64,000 nt of DNA, from NCBI RefSeq assembly GCF_029664245.1, contig NZ_JANAIE010000003.1, positions 62,001 to 126,000 on the forward strand, in the 5' to 3' direction. Positions 1-8,400 of the stretch are shown here, piece by piece. The stretch's first letter is position 1. Each line of letters starts with the position of its first letter. The notes under the pieces are model-generated. The model made no database searches. It was not told the DNA's origin and saw only the letters and a program-made list of their open reading frames with translations. This stretch comes from Profundicola chukchiensis (GTDB taxonomy: Bacteria > Bacteroidota > Bacteroidia > Flavobacteriales > Weeksellaceae). Position numbers and translations under genes: made by a program.

Positions 1-54
1 TAAATTATTTTGGCATTTAAATTGCCTTAAGAGTCTTGATTAAGAATTATAACA

Positions 55-813
55 ATGAGCAAATATATATTCCTCCTATTTAGTATTTTTATTGGAAACC
101 TCGTTTTGGGACAAGGTTTTCAGGATAAAGAATTCCTAAAATACAGGGTTCACTATGGCTTTTTAAATGCTGGCTTTGCCTCATTAAAAGTAAGCGAAAC
201 TACCGTAAATGGTGAACCACATTTTCATGTTAAAGGTGAAGGATCTTCAACTGGTGCGGTTAGAGCATTTTTTAAAGTTGATGACTTCTATGAAACTAAA
301 TTTCATAAATACACTTATAAACCTACGGAGTTTAAACGAAAAATTAGAGAAGGTGGACATAGAAAAAATAGAGTTTTAACTTTTGACCATAAATCAAAAG
401 TTGTTACTATCAATGACCTTCTTGGGAAAAGCGTGACTTATGAGCGTTTCGATCCGCCTATTCAAGATATGCTTTCAGCTTATTACTACTTAAGAACAAA
501 ATCTAATAACGATTACAAGACAGGTGAATACCAAAGTGTCAACATCTTTATGGATGGCGAGGTTTTTCCTTTTAAATTAAAAGTAGAAGGAAGAGAGCGT
601 ATTAAAACCAAGTTTGGCTACATTAATGCCATTAAACTAACACCATTCGTTCAGTCAGGACGTGTATTTAAAGCGAAAGAGAGTGTTACCATGTGGGTGA
701 GCGATGATGCGAATTTAATTCCTCTAAAGATTAAAGCTGAGTTAGCAGTTGGTTCGTTAGAAATGGATTTACATGAGTACAAAAACCTAAAACACAGCAT
801 CGACTTTAGATAG
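55..813 (+). CDS. DUF3108 domain-containing exported protein
   Basis: 252 aa. An N-terminal hydrophobic stretch (residues 4-19) ending in LGQG looks like a signal peptidase I signal, so the protein is probably periplasmic or attached to the outer membrane. The body (LKYRVHYGFLNAG near residue 28, then alternating beta-type segments and a conserved YYYLRTK near residue 142) matches the DUF3108 family as I know it. That family is widespread in Gram-negative bacteria and has no established biochemical role. The start is the ATG at 55; a near-consensus -7 (TATTTTGG) lies around position 7. It is followed after 77 bp by an ABC ATPase on the same strand, which has its own candidate promoter. Family call fairly sure, function unknown. 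Confidence 0.8.
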   Translation: MSKYIFLLFSIFIGNLVLGQGFQDKEFLKYRVHYGFLNAGFASLKVSETTVNGEPHFHVKGEGSSTGAVRAFFKVDDFYETKFHKYTYKPTEFKRKIREGGHRKNRVLTFDHKSKVVTINDLLGKSVTYERFDPPIQDMLSAYYYLRTKSNNDYKTGEYQSVNIFMDGEVFPFKLKVEGRERIKTKFGYINAIKLTPFVQSGRVFKAKESVTMWVSDDANLIPLKIKAELAVGSLEMDLHEYKNLKHSIDFR

Positions 814-878
814 TAAAATCTACATTAAGAAATAATAAGATTTTATCCCACTTAATTCTATTACAAGATTTAATTAAG

Positions 879-886
879 TATTTTTG
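879..886 (+). promoter_or_regulatory. -7 element TATTTTTG of the ABC ATPase gene
   Basis: A perfect match to the Bacteroidetes -7 consensus TAnnTTTG ends 4 bp before the ATG at 891. If used, the transcript would start at or next to the ATG, giving a leaderless mRNA. I see no good -33 TTG. Confidence 0.45.
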
Positions 887-890
887 ATAC

Positions 891-1883
891 ATGCTAAGTA
901 TCGACAATCTACATTTCTCTTACGAACCTGGTAAACCGGTTTTAAAAGACATTTCATTATCCCTTCTTTCGGAGGAAAAACTATGTATTCTTGGTCAAAG
1001 CGGAAGCGGAAAATCCACTTTGTTGAAGTTAATTTATGCTGAATTACAACATAAAAGCGGCCAAATTGTTTTTAATAAAGAGGAAATTAAAGGTAGAAAT
1101 CATCAACTTCTTCCTGGGCACGAAGACATGACTTATGTGGCACAAGATTTTGATTTAGCAACGTATCATACGGTAGCTGAAAATGTAGGAAGTCGTATTA
1201 GCAACACCAATCAAGATTATAAAACATCTAGAGTTAATGAGGTTTTAAAATCTTTGAGCATTTATGATCTTAAGGATAAAAAACCTACAGAGTTAAGTGG
1301 TGGACAAAAGCAGCGCGTTGCCATAGCAAGAGCTGTTGCTAAGCCCCCTAAATTACTATTATTAGATGAGCCTTTTAGTCAATTAGATTCTGGATTACAC
1401 AGAAGGTTGAGAGAGGAACTGTTTTCATTCCTAGAGAAAAATAAAATCGCTGTTGTTTTTTCTTCACATCGTGCAGAGGATGCTTTGGGCTATTCAGATA
1501 AGATTATTCTATTGAAGAATGGAGAAGTTATTCAACAAGGTTCTGCCTCACAAGTATATTTTTCTCCTCAAACAACTTATGTAGCACATATGTTTGGCTT
1601 AGTGAACATTTTGAACGCACAAGAAGCCGGTGCTATGGGAATAGAGCGTAACTTCTTAAAAGATGTCGTTTTGATTTATCCGGAAGAGATTTCTATTTCC
1701 GAAAAAGGGAAACATTCAGGTGTGGTGAAGCGAAATCGTTTTATGGGAAACCATTACGAAATACAGTTTATCTCTAAAGGGAAACTCTTAAAAGCATATC
1801 ATACGCAGCCCATTCCACCTAAGGATAGATTTAATTTTGATATCCGAAATTATCGTTGGACTTTGTTGGACGAAGATAATTAA
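891..1883 (+). CDS. ABC transporter ATP-binding protein
   Basis: 330 aa cytoplasmic ATPase. Walker A GQSGSGKST is at residues 35-43, the signature LSGGQ at 135-139, Walker B LLLLDE at 155-160, and an H-loop SSH near 192. About 100 residues follow the nucleotide-binding domain, as in PotA/CysA-type importer ATPases that end in a TOBE-like regulatory region; the fold of this tail is my inference. No permease or binding protein lies beside it: the upstream neighbour is DUF3108 and the downstream TonB gene is convergent, 10 bp away. The substrate therefore cannot be assigned. The start is the ATG at 891, directly behind a -7-like element. Confidence 0.88.
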   Translation: MLSIDNLHFSYEPGKPVLKDISLSLLSEEKLCILGQSGSGKSTLLKLIYAELQHKSGQIVFNKEEIKGRNHQLLPGHEDMTYVAQDFDLATYHTVAENVGSRISNTNQDYKTSRVNEVLKSLSIYDLKDKKPTELSGGQKQRVAIARAVAKPPKLLLLDEPFSQLDSGLHRRLREELFSFLEKNKIAVVFSSHRAEDALGYSDKIILLKNGEVIQQGSASQVYFSPQTTYVAHMFGLVNILNAQEAGAMGIERNFLKDVVLIYPEEISISEKGKHSGVVKRNRFMGNHYEIQFISKGKLLKAYHTQPIPPKDRFNFDIRNYRWTLLDEDN

Positions 1884-1893
1884 GCTTCTACTC

Positions 1894-2484
1894 CTATTTA
1901 TCTGGATTTAATAAAACTACTTTGTTTCTTAAAAGGAGTTTCACGTATCTGCCATATTCATCTTTAGCAGGTTCTATTCTGATGCCTGATTTTTTCAAAT
2001 CGTCAGCTACTTGTCTTAATGCACTCACCGCCTGGACCTTAAATTCATTATCACCATCTACAGCTCTTATAGCTGTAATAAGGCCTTGCCAGTTTATATA
2101 GAATTCTAAATTTACCTCTACCCTATCTTTATTTACATTAGGAAATTCTGTATCTAAAACAGCAAGAATATTGTGCTCTATATTAGCCGATAGACATTCT
2201 ATTAATTCAGTCTTACTACCTTCCAATTCTTCACATCCCGGATAAACCGGAACTTCAACTACCTTGTTTACAACCAAATCTTTCTTATCATGTTTGAGAT
2301 CTTCTTCGATATCGAAACTTTCTTTTTTATCCTTATTAAATAATTCTTCAATAGAAACCGCCGCAAGGGAATCTTTTAGATTAGGTAAAGATTTACTAAT
2401 AGCGATGATACTCCATAATAAAAATAAAATTATGAATAGCCCTATACTTATATAGATGATCGAATTACGTTTTGAGTTTTTCAT
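1894..2484 (-). CDS. TonB-like energy transducer, short paralogue
   Basis: 196 aa. One N-terminal membrane segment (about residues 9-30) is followed by a short acidic/lysine-rich linker and a C-terminal domain containing VPVYPGCE (Cys84) and a second Cys at 97. This is the pattern of Bacteroidetes energy-transducer TonB proteins, which pass proton-motive force from ExbB/ExbD to outer-membrane receptors. It is the last and most diverged of three tandem paralogues, ending in VVLLNPDK like its neighbours (VILQNPDK, VILQNPDY). It lacks their proline-rich linker, so its reach across the periplasm should be shorter. No ExbB, ExbD or receptor gene is adjacent. The terminator at 2543-2568 separates it from the upstream paralogue, so it needs its own promoter. 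Confidence 0.78.
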   Translation of the reverse strand: MKNSKRNSIIYISIGLFIILFLLWSIIAISKSLPNLKDSLAAVSIEELFNKDKKESFDIEEDLKHDKKDLVVNKVVEVPVYPGCEELEGSKTELIECLSANIEHNILAVLDTEFPNVNKDRVEVNLEFYINWQGLITAIRAVDGDNEFKVQAVSALRQVADDLKKSGIRIEPAKDEYGRYVKLLLRNKVVLLNPDK

Positions 2485-2542
2485 GATAATGAAGATACGC
2501 CAATTTGAGTTGAGAAATTACGTTTCCTGCTATATAAAACAT

Positions 2543-2568
2543 AAAAATCCCGCTTAAGCGGGATTTTT
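2543..2568 (-). terminator. Intrinsic terminator after the middle TonB paralogue
   Basis: A perfect 26-bp palindrome: stem ATCCCGCT/AGCGGGAT flanked by A5 and T5. It lies 24 bp past the stop of the 2592-3404 gene on the minus strand. Its core stem ATCCCGC is the same as in the terminator at 3618-3642. Confidence 0.85.
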
Positions 2569-2591
2569 AATCAATAATTAAATTGTTTCAT

Positions 2592-3404
2592 CTATTTGTC
2601 TGGGTTTTGTAAAATAACATTGTTTTGGAAAATCAAGGTAACTTCTTTATCCCCATCCATGGTAGCAGGCTTAATTTTCTTATTTGACTTATTCAAATAT
2701 TTTGAAACGTTTTCCAAAGCTCTCATAGCTTGTGGCATAAATTCTTCATCACCTCTTTTAGCGTTAATATTTACTATTTCACCATCGGTGTTGATATGAA
2801 ATTCAAGTTGTACCTGTACTCTAGGCTTACTAGTTTCAGGGTATTCCGTATCAAGAAATTTCATAAGATCTTTACTTAAGTTATCTCCGAAACATCGAAC
2901 CAACTCACGTTTCTTACCTTCATAAGCTTCACAACCTGGATAAACCGCCATATTAGTGACTCTATTTACAGGAACTGGATCTGGAACTCTTTCTTCTTTG
3001 GGTGCAGCTTGAACTTGATCTAACAATTCATCAATATTAACTCGTACTGGAGTCTTTACATTTACTACCTCTGGAATTCTAGGTTTATTTAGCTCTTGGT
3101 TATCTAAAGGATCAGGCTCAATAGGCTCCAGTGTTTCTTCAATATCTTGAGGAATCAAAGGTGGCGGTGGCAAAGGTTCATCAATTTCCGGCAAAGATTG
3201 CTCCTCTAAAGACCTTTCAGCGATTAAGATACTTGTGGGAGGTGTGGTCTGAACCAATGTAGTTTCTTTCTGCTCCACAGATTCCATTGAGTTTTGTATT
3301 CCAAACAAGCCATATACGCCCAATAGTACGAGGTTAAGACCTAGTAAGAAATAGAGTGTCCGATTTTTGTTTAAACTTTTTTGTTTTGACTTTTTTACTT
3401 CCAT
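2592..3404 (-). CDS. TonB-like energy transducer, middle paralogue
   Basis: 270 aa. Membrane segment at about residues 17-36, then a Pro/Glu-rich periplasmic linker (about 55-110) and the conserved C-terminal region: NRVTNMAVYPGCE with Cys158, Cys171 in VRCFGD, and an ILQNPDK end. The two cysteines are spaced as in both paralogues and could form a disulfide (inference). The predicted role is energy transduction from the inner membrane to TonB-dependent receptors. It is closest to the 3664-4485 gene: the N-terminus MEVKK and most of the C-terminal 130 residues are alike, and the linkers diverge. It begins 187 bp downstream of the preceding terminator, so it is probably transcribed alone. Confidence 0.85.
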   Translation of the reverse strand: MEVKKSKQKSLNKNRTLYFLLGLNLVLLGVYGLFGIQNSMESVEQKETTLVQTTPPTSILIAERSLEEQSLPEIDEPLPPPPLIPQDIEETLEPIEPDPLDNQELNKPRIPEVVNVKTPVRVNIDELLDQVQAAPKEERVPDPVPVNRVTNMAVYPGCEAYEGKKRELVRCFGDNLSKDLMKFLDTEYPETSKPRVQVQLEFHINTDGEIVNINAKRGDEEFMPQAMRALENVSKYLNKSNKKIKPATMDGDKEVTLIFQNNVILQNPDK

Positions 3405-3617
3405 AGTAATTGATTTTAGATTAGTGATTTAATAATACCTATTCAAAGAAAATACTTGATGTTTAACATAAACACAAAATCTAAACCACTATTTGTTAAA
3501 TTCAATACTTTAACAATCAAAAACCTATTCAATACTCATTATCCGAATTAAAATATTATCGATTTCATTTATTCATTACTTTTTAAGAAGTATTTTAATG
3601 AAAAAGTATAAAACAAA

Positions 3618-3642
3618 AAAAATCCCGCATTGAGCGGGATTT
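3618..3642 (-). terminator. Intrinsic terminator after the first TonB paralogue
   Basis: Stem AAATCCCGC/GCGGGATTT (3620-3628 with 3634-3642), 5-nt loop, followed on the minus strand by a U tract (complement of the A8 at 3613-3620). It is 22 bp past the stop of the 3664-4485 gene. Confidence 0.85.
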
Positions 3643-3663
3643 CTATTTATTATTTAAATTTTC

Positions 3664-4485
3664 CTAGTAATCTGGGTTTTGCAGAATTACGTTATTTTGG
3701 AATATTAATGTTGCTTTACTACCATCAGCCATAGTTGCAGGTTCGATTTTCTTACCTCTACGAACTAGGTTGTCAGCAGCTCTTTCTAAAGCTCTCTTCG
3801 CCTCTGGTTTGAAAATGTTATCACCAGCTTTAGGGTTAACATTTATAATCTCACCTGTAGGGCTTACGTGGAACTCTAACTGAACGGCAACTCTTTCTTT
3901 ATTAACATCAGGGAACTCAGTATCTAAGTAACGCATAATGTCTTTAGATAAGTTATCACCAAAACATTTAATTAGTTCACGTTTTTTACCTCTGAATTTT
4001 TCACAACCTGGATAAACAGCCATGTCCTTAACACGATTCACCGTTACTGGTTCAGCAACACGCTCTTCTTTTGGAGCAGCTTCTGTTTGCGTTTTAAGTC
4101 CAGACAAATCTACTTTCTTCACTGGGCCAGTTGCAGGCGGACCTGTTGGCATTGGTGGAGGCGTATGCTTTTGTTCTTGGATTGGAGGTGGCGGAACTGG
4201 TTCCGGTGTTTCCTCAATCTCTTCTGGAATTGGCGGTGGCGGTGGTGGTGGCGGCTCATCACTTGGTGGTGGTGGCGGTGGTGGAGTTTCCGGTTCTGGA
4301 ATCTCGATCAACATAACTTCAGATGTTTCTACAACTTCTGGTGCTTCTTCTATAACAACCTCATCAGCTGTGTTTTGGTAACTAAATAATCCCCAAACTA
4401 TAAGAAGTACTACGTTTAAACCACCTAAAAAATAGAGCATGTTATTGCCTTTTAGGCTTGCTTTATTTGTTTTTTTTACTTCCAT
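3664..4485 (-). CDS. TonB-like energy transducer with polyproline linker
   Basis: 273 aa. Membrane segment at residues 16-36, then a strongly proline-rich stretch (about 63-112, including runs of 7 and 8 prolines) typical of the rigid TonB periplasmic spacer. The C-terminal domain carries AVYPGCE (Cys161) and Cys174 and ends ILQNPDY. It is the upstream copy of a three-gene tandem array. Overlapping reading frames on the opposite strand at 4022-4389 are by-products of the proline codons. No exbB/exbD or receptor gene is nearby, so it probably shares ExbBD encoded elsewhere. The promoter lies in the 240-bp gap above it; I see only a near-consensus -7 (TAGATTTTG). Confidence 0.87.
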   Translation of the reverse strand: MEVKKTNKASLKGNNMLYFLGGLNVVLLIVWGLFSYQNTADEVVIEEAPEVVETSEVMLIEIPEPETPPPPPPPSDEPPPPPPPPIPEEIEETPEPVPPPPIQEQKHTPPPMPTGPPATGPVKKVDLSGLKTQTEAAPKEERVAEPVTVNRVKDMAVYPGCEKFRGKKRELIKCFGDNLSKDIMRYLDTEFPDVNKERVAVQLEFHVSPTGEIINVNPKAGDNIFKPEAKRALERAADNLVRRGKKIEPATMADGSKATLIFQNNVILQNPDY

Positions 4486-4724
4486 GGTTTATTTATTAAT
4501 GTTCGACTAAAATAATATTAATTCCTTATTCTACAAAATCTATATTTCAAATAAGGTATTAAATTTTGACTTATTAACACATTTGCAAGTCTTAGACCAC
4601 TTTTTGTTAAAGTGGCAAATTAATCCGCAATTAAGTATATTTTTAACACCTAAATACTAATTCTCTTAATTGACACCGCCAATATTAGCGAAACTAGCTT
4701 AGTATTAATCTTTTAAGACAGGAA

Positions 4725-5111
4725 TTAGAGAAACAATCTGTCTAGTTTCTTTTTTAAACCCTCCAGCAATCCTGTGTAATAGCATACGGCAAAGGCTAAA
4801 ACAACTCCTATAATATCAAAAATCCAATCATACCAATCAAAACTTCTACCTGTTGGTAGCGAATGCTGCAATACTTCTATAAGTAATCCAAAGAGCACCA
4901 ACCAAGCTAAGTTGATCCAGCGATTGAAATTAGGGTAAGCGAAATAAGATAGAATGGTAAGCACCAAAAAGATAATGAGATGTATGATTTTATCTACGAA
5001 ATCAAATCCAATTTCTATGGGTGGGATTCCATCTAAAGGGGTTAATGTTGCTAGTGTTACTAGAAACAAAAACCCCCAAAAAATTATAGTATAAAAGTTT
5101 TTCTTAACCAA
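4725..5111 (-). CDS. VanZ-like family membrane protein
   Basis: 128 aa with four hydrophobic segments (about residues 7-24, 36-60, 66-83, 91-112) and the VanZ-like motifs FxDKxxHxxxF ([12 protein letters not shown]) and a [15 protein letters not shown] end ([16 protein letters not shown]). VanZ-like proteins are inner-membrane proteins of mostly unknown function; the name comes from a teicoplanin-resistance gene, which does not mean resistance here. There is no Met near the N-terminus, so the start must be the TTG at 5111, inside the last codons of gcvH (8-bp overlap). This makes translational coupling to gcvH likely. Confidence 0.85.
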   Translation of the reverse strand: MVKKNFYTIIFWGFLFLVTLATLTPLDGIPPIEIGFDFVDKIIHLIIFLVLTILSYFAYPNFNRWINLAWLVLFGLLIEVLQHSLPTGRSFDWYDWIFDIIGVVLAFAVCYYTGLLEGLKKKLDRLFL

Positions 5112-5478
5112 CTAACTCTTTATATGCTTCAGCGTCTAATAACTCTTCTGTAGCATCATCAGTGATTTTAACTTTAATAATCCATCCTTCTCCATAAGGA
5201 TCTGAATTCACTAACTCTGGCTCATCTTCCAGCTTTGAGTTAAATTCAGTAACCTCTCCAGATACAGGTAAAAACAAATCAGAAACAGTTTTAACCGCCT
5301 CGATAGATCCGAAAACCTCTCCTGCGTCTAATGTTTCACCTTCGGTGTCGATATCAACGAATACGATATCTCCTAATTCTTGTTGTGCAAAGTCTGTAAT
5401 ACCAATAGTGGCTTCATCTCCTTCGATTTTTACCCACTCGTGATCTTTGGTATACTTTAATTCGTTTGGTGTATTCAT
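5104..5478 (-). CDS. gcvH: Glycine cleavage system H protein
   Basis: 124 aa, the normal H-protein length. The lipoylation site is Lys63 in [10 protein letters not shown], inside the expected barrel-sandwich fold; TKDHEWVK near the N-terminus and the ...GWIIKVK strand near the end also match. The protein shuttles the aminomethyl group between the P, T and L proteins of glycine cleavage. P, T and L genes are not in the window. It follows sprA by 10 bp and overlaps vanZ by 8 bp. A perfect -7 element inside the sprA 3' end (5497-5504) suggests it can be transcribed apart from sprA. Confidence 0.96.
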   Translation of the reverse strand: MNTPNELKYTKDHEWVKIEGDEATIGITDFAQQELGDIVFVDIDTEGETLDAGEVFGSIEAVKTVSDLFLPVSGEVTEFNSKLEDEPELVNSDPYGEGWIIKVKITDDATEELLDAEAYKELVG

Positions 5479-5488
5479 AATTTAAAAT

Positions 5489-8400
5489 TTAATTTCCAAA
5501 TGTAAATGTAGCTTTTATTCCGGCACGAACTGTACTCAGAGGGAAAGCTGTAGATATTTTATATTTCGTCATCATTTGATCGTAGAACAAACTTAAATTG
5601 AAATTTTGACTTAACATATATTGCGCGTTTAACTTTAAGGAGAAAATATTCTGTCCTCCGGTTACTTGCGAATTGTCATCTAATATACGTCTTATTCTCA
5701 TTTCATTATCTCTCATAGATAAATCTGCTCTAAAATTAACATCTCCTTTTAGGGTTTGTTTTTTACCCATATAGCGCATATTAATCTTAACGTCTTTTAA
5801 TATATATCCAAAACCAAAGATAAACTCATTTCCGAAATCCTCAGACAAAGTATAATTACTCAAACTTAATGAAATAATTCTATCTCTATTATACATCGCT
5901 CTAAATTGCATGCTATTTCTTAAGGTCATGTCTACCCCAATTAGTGGAGAGAAAGACTCCATTAAAGTAACAGCTCCATAAGTATTTCTTGAGTAGAAAT
6001 TATTGTTACCATCAATACCTCCTGCTGGGATTCCATCATCGCCTATCACTGCCGAACCATTCTCAAATGGAATTGGATCAGAAAATCTATTCAAGTTAGA
6101 ACTTACATTATTTACAGTGTAAGAAGATGAGTAGTTGTGACTAATCTCAAAACGGTCAAACTTCTTAGAGAAGAATGGCGTATTCATTAATCCTGTATAA
6201 GTAATATTCCAATTTGGTAATGGGAAGAATCGCTTGTAATCAAAGTTAGAATCCGGAACGGTTCGGCCACGATAAGTCGCCAAGAATGCCGGTACTAATA
6301 CATCTGCATTAGATAAATTTAAACCAGGTGCATAACCTTCGGGATTCACGTCTGTAATTCCATACCATAACTGTCCTTGTCTTTGAGAAATTAATTGAGC
6401 ATTCTTTTTCAAGTCAGCATATAAGGCATCTCCATCCATAAATGCAGTTCCCATACTCCAAGTTGAAATGGTAAAGTTTTCCTGTACATTCTCAAAAGCT
6501 CTTTCATACCCAAAGGTATTATCATCGATTTGAGTGTTAAATCCACTTTGGAACATGTTTCTTGAATAATTTCTATTCGCACTGAAATCCACTCTCAAAG
6601 ATGGCATTGGCTCTACCTGAACACTTGCTGTAAAGGTTTCGTTTCTGTTGCTCGTATATGGTTCAGTTAAATATGAACTTCTAGTAATCCAACCATTTTC
6701 AATCGCTCGTTTTCTAATATCGAATTGAGATCCAAACATAAACTCTGCTGTTGGACCAGGACCTGTACCACCTTGCCCGATAAAGTTAGGTTCAGCCAAC
6801 ATACCTGGTAATATAATTCCACTATTTCTATTGAAATTAAATTGACCTCTCTTGATACTCTGAAGTGCCATTTTCAGATAGTCAGTTACCTTATATCTAT
6901 GTTTATATTTAATCTTAGTTTTATTGATTTGTCTTAAACCATTCTTCTTGCCTGCAAGATTTTGGAAGCTTCTATTAATAGAATCCATTTCTCGTTTTCT
7001 TCCTTGACGAACTGAGTCTAATTTTTGGAAGCCTTCGAATTGCATGTATAATTTATCGAAATCAAAGTTACCAATCACGCTAATGGTTTGTGCGTTTTGA
7101 GCTAAGTGACCTATGTCCTCTTCAACATCATTGATCTGTAATTTATTTGCTAAACGAGCTTGCCAATCATAGTTTGCCGTATAACCTAACTCCACATTCG
7201 CCCATTCAAAATAAGGCAATAAACGTAATGGGGTTTTCCAGTTCACTTGTAATTGCTGGTTATAATTAATCGGACGACCTACATTTAATAGATCTTTGAA
7301 GATCATTCCATCGTCTGGCTTGGTTGCAACGATATCAGATAAAGTTCTTGTTGCTGAATTAAAGTCAACTCTCAATGATTTCGTTAAATCAAATCCAACA
7401 TTATACTGCCAGTTGAATAGGAAATTATTACTAAATATTGGATTAAATTGAATCGGTGTACCGCCATCCACTAAGTAAGAATTTAAATCTCTATACTGCT
7501 GTTCCGTATAAGTTCTAATTACATCTGTACGGAAAGACAATCTAGATGGAACTGGATTGAAGTTGAATTCTTTTACCCAATTTAAATATCTAGCTGACTG
7601 TGCTGTATCATGTACCATATGCCAATCCTTGAAAGGCTGCATATATTTGGTCTTGAAATTATAGTTATAGTTAATCGATGCTCTTAAGCTCTTATCCTTA
7701 TTATACTTGGTATAAATATCTCTATGGAAATCTGAATTATATAAGAATGAAAGCGATAAGTTCTCAACATCATAGAATCTTTGCGGTTTAGACGTATTCA
7801 CACGTTCTTTTCTAATATTACTAAATCCGTAAGTGATTCGTTTGTTATAAGTTCTAACGATATCCGTCAATTGATCTTTTCTTGGATCTTCCTCGAACTC
7901 AACATCATTATCTAATGGATTGAATTTAGGATCGATAAACTGCTCTGAAATCACATAGTTAAATGGAATCTTTAATCCCCATTTTTTCGGGAAGAATTTG
8001 TCTAAATTAACCGCCGCATTCACCGAGTAATTCTTGATTTCCTCTTGTTGTCTTTCTACAGGACCACGATCAATCGCACCAAAACCAACCGACGAAATAC
8101 TACCACTAGAGTTAATTTGAGCAAAGTCTCCTAAAGCAACATTCAAACTAGCTTGTGCAGCATAACCACCTTGGTTATCGATTTCAGATAAGCGTAACTC
8201 GTTTACCCAAACTACTGCATTTCTAATTTCTGTTCCTCCAGAGTTTCTAACTCCAATCATAATGGTAGAAACATTTCCTAAAGACGGACGACCTTTAACA
8301 TAAATCATCTTACCACTTTCGTCTACTACATATGGGAATCGATCTAAGTTATTTGCTTCGTAAGCCAATTTCTTAGCCTCAACAAACTCGTCAGTATATA

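Noticed and set aside
4022-4389. Three overlapping plus-strand frames rich in Gly, Trp/Arg or Val
   Set aside because: They are reverse readings of the proline runs of the TonB gene on the minus strand. Their composition is low-complexity and they have no promoter.
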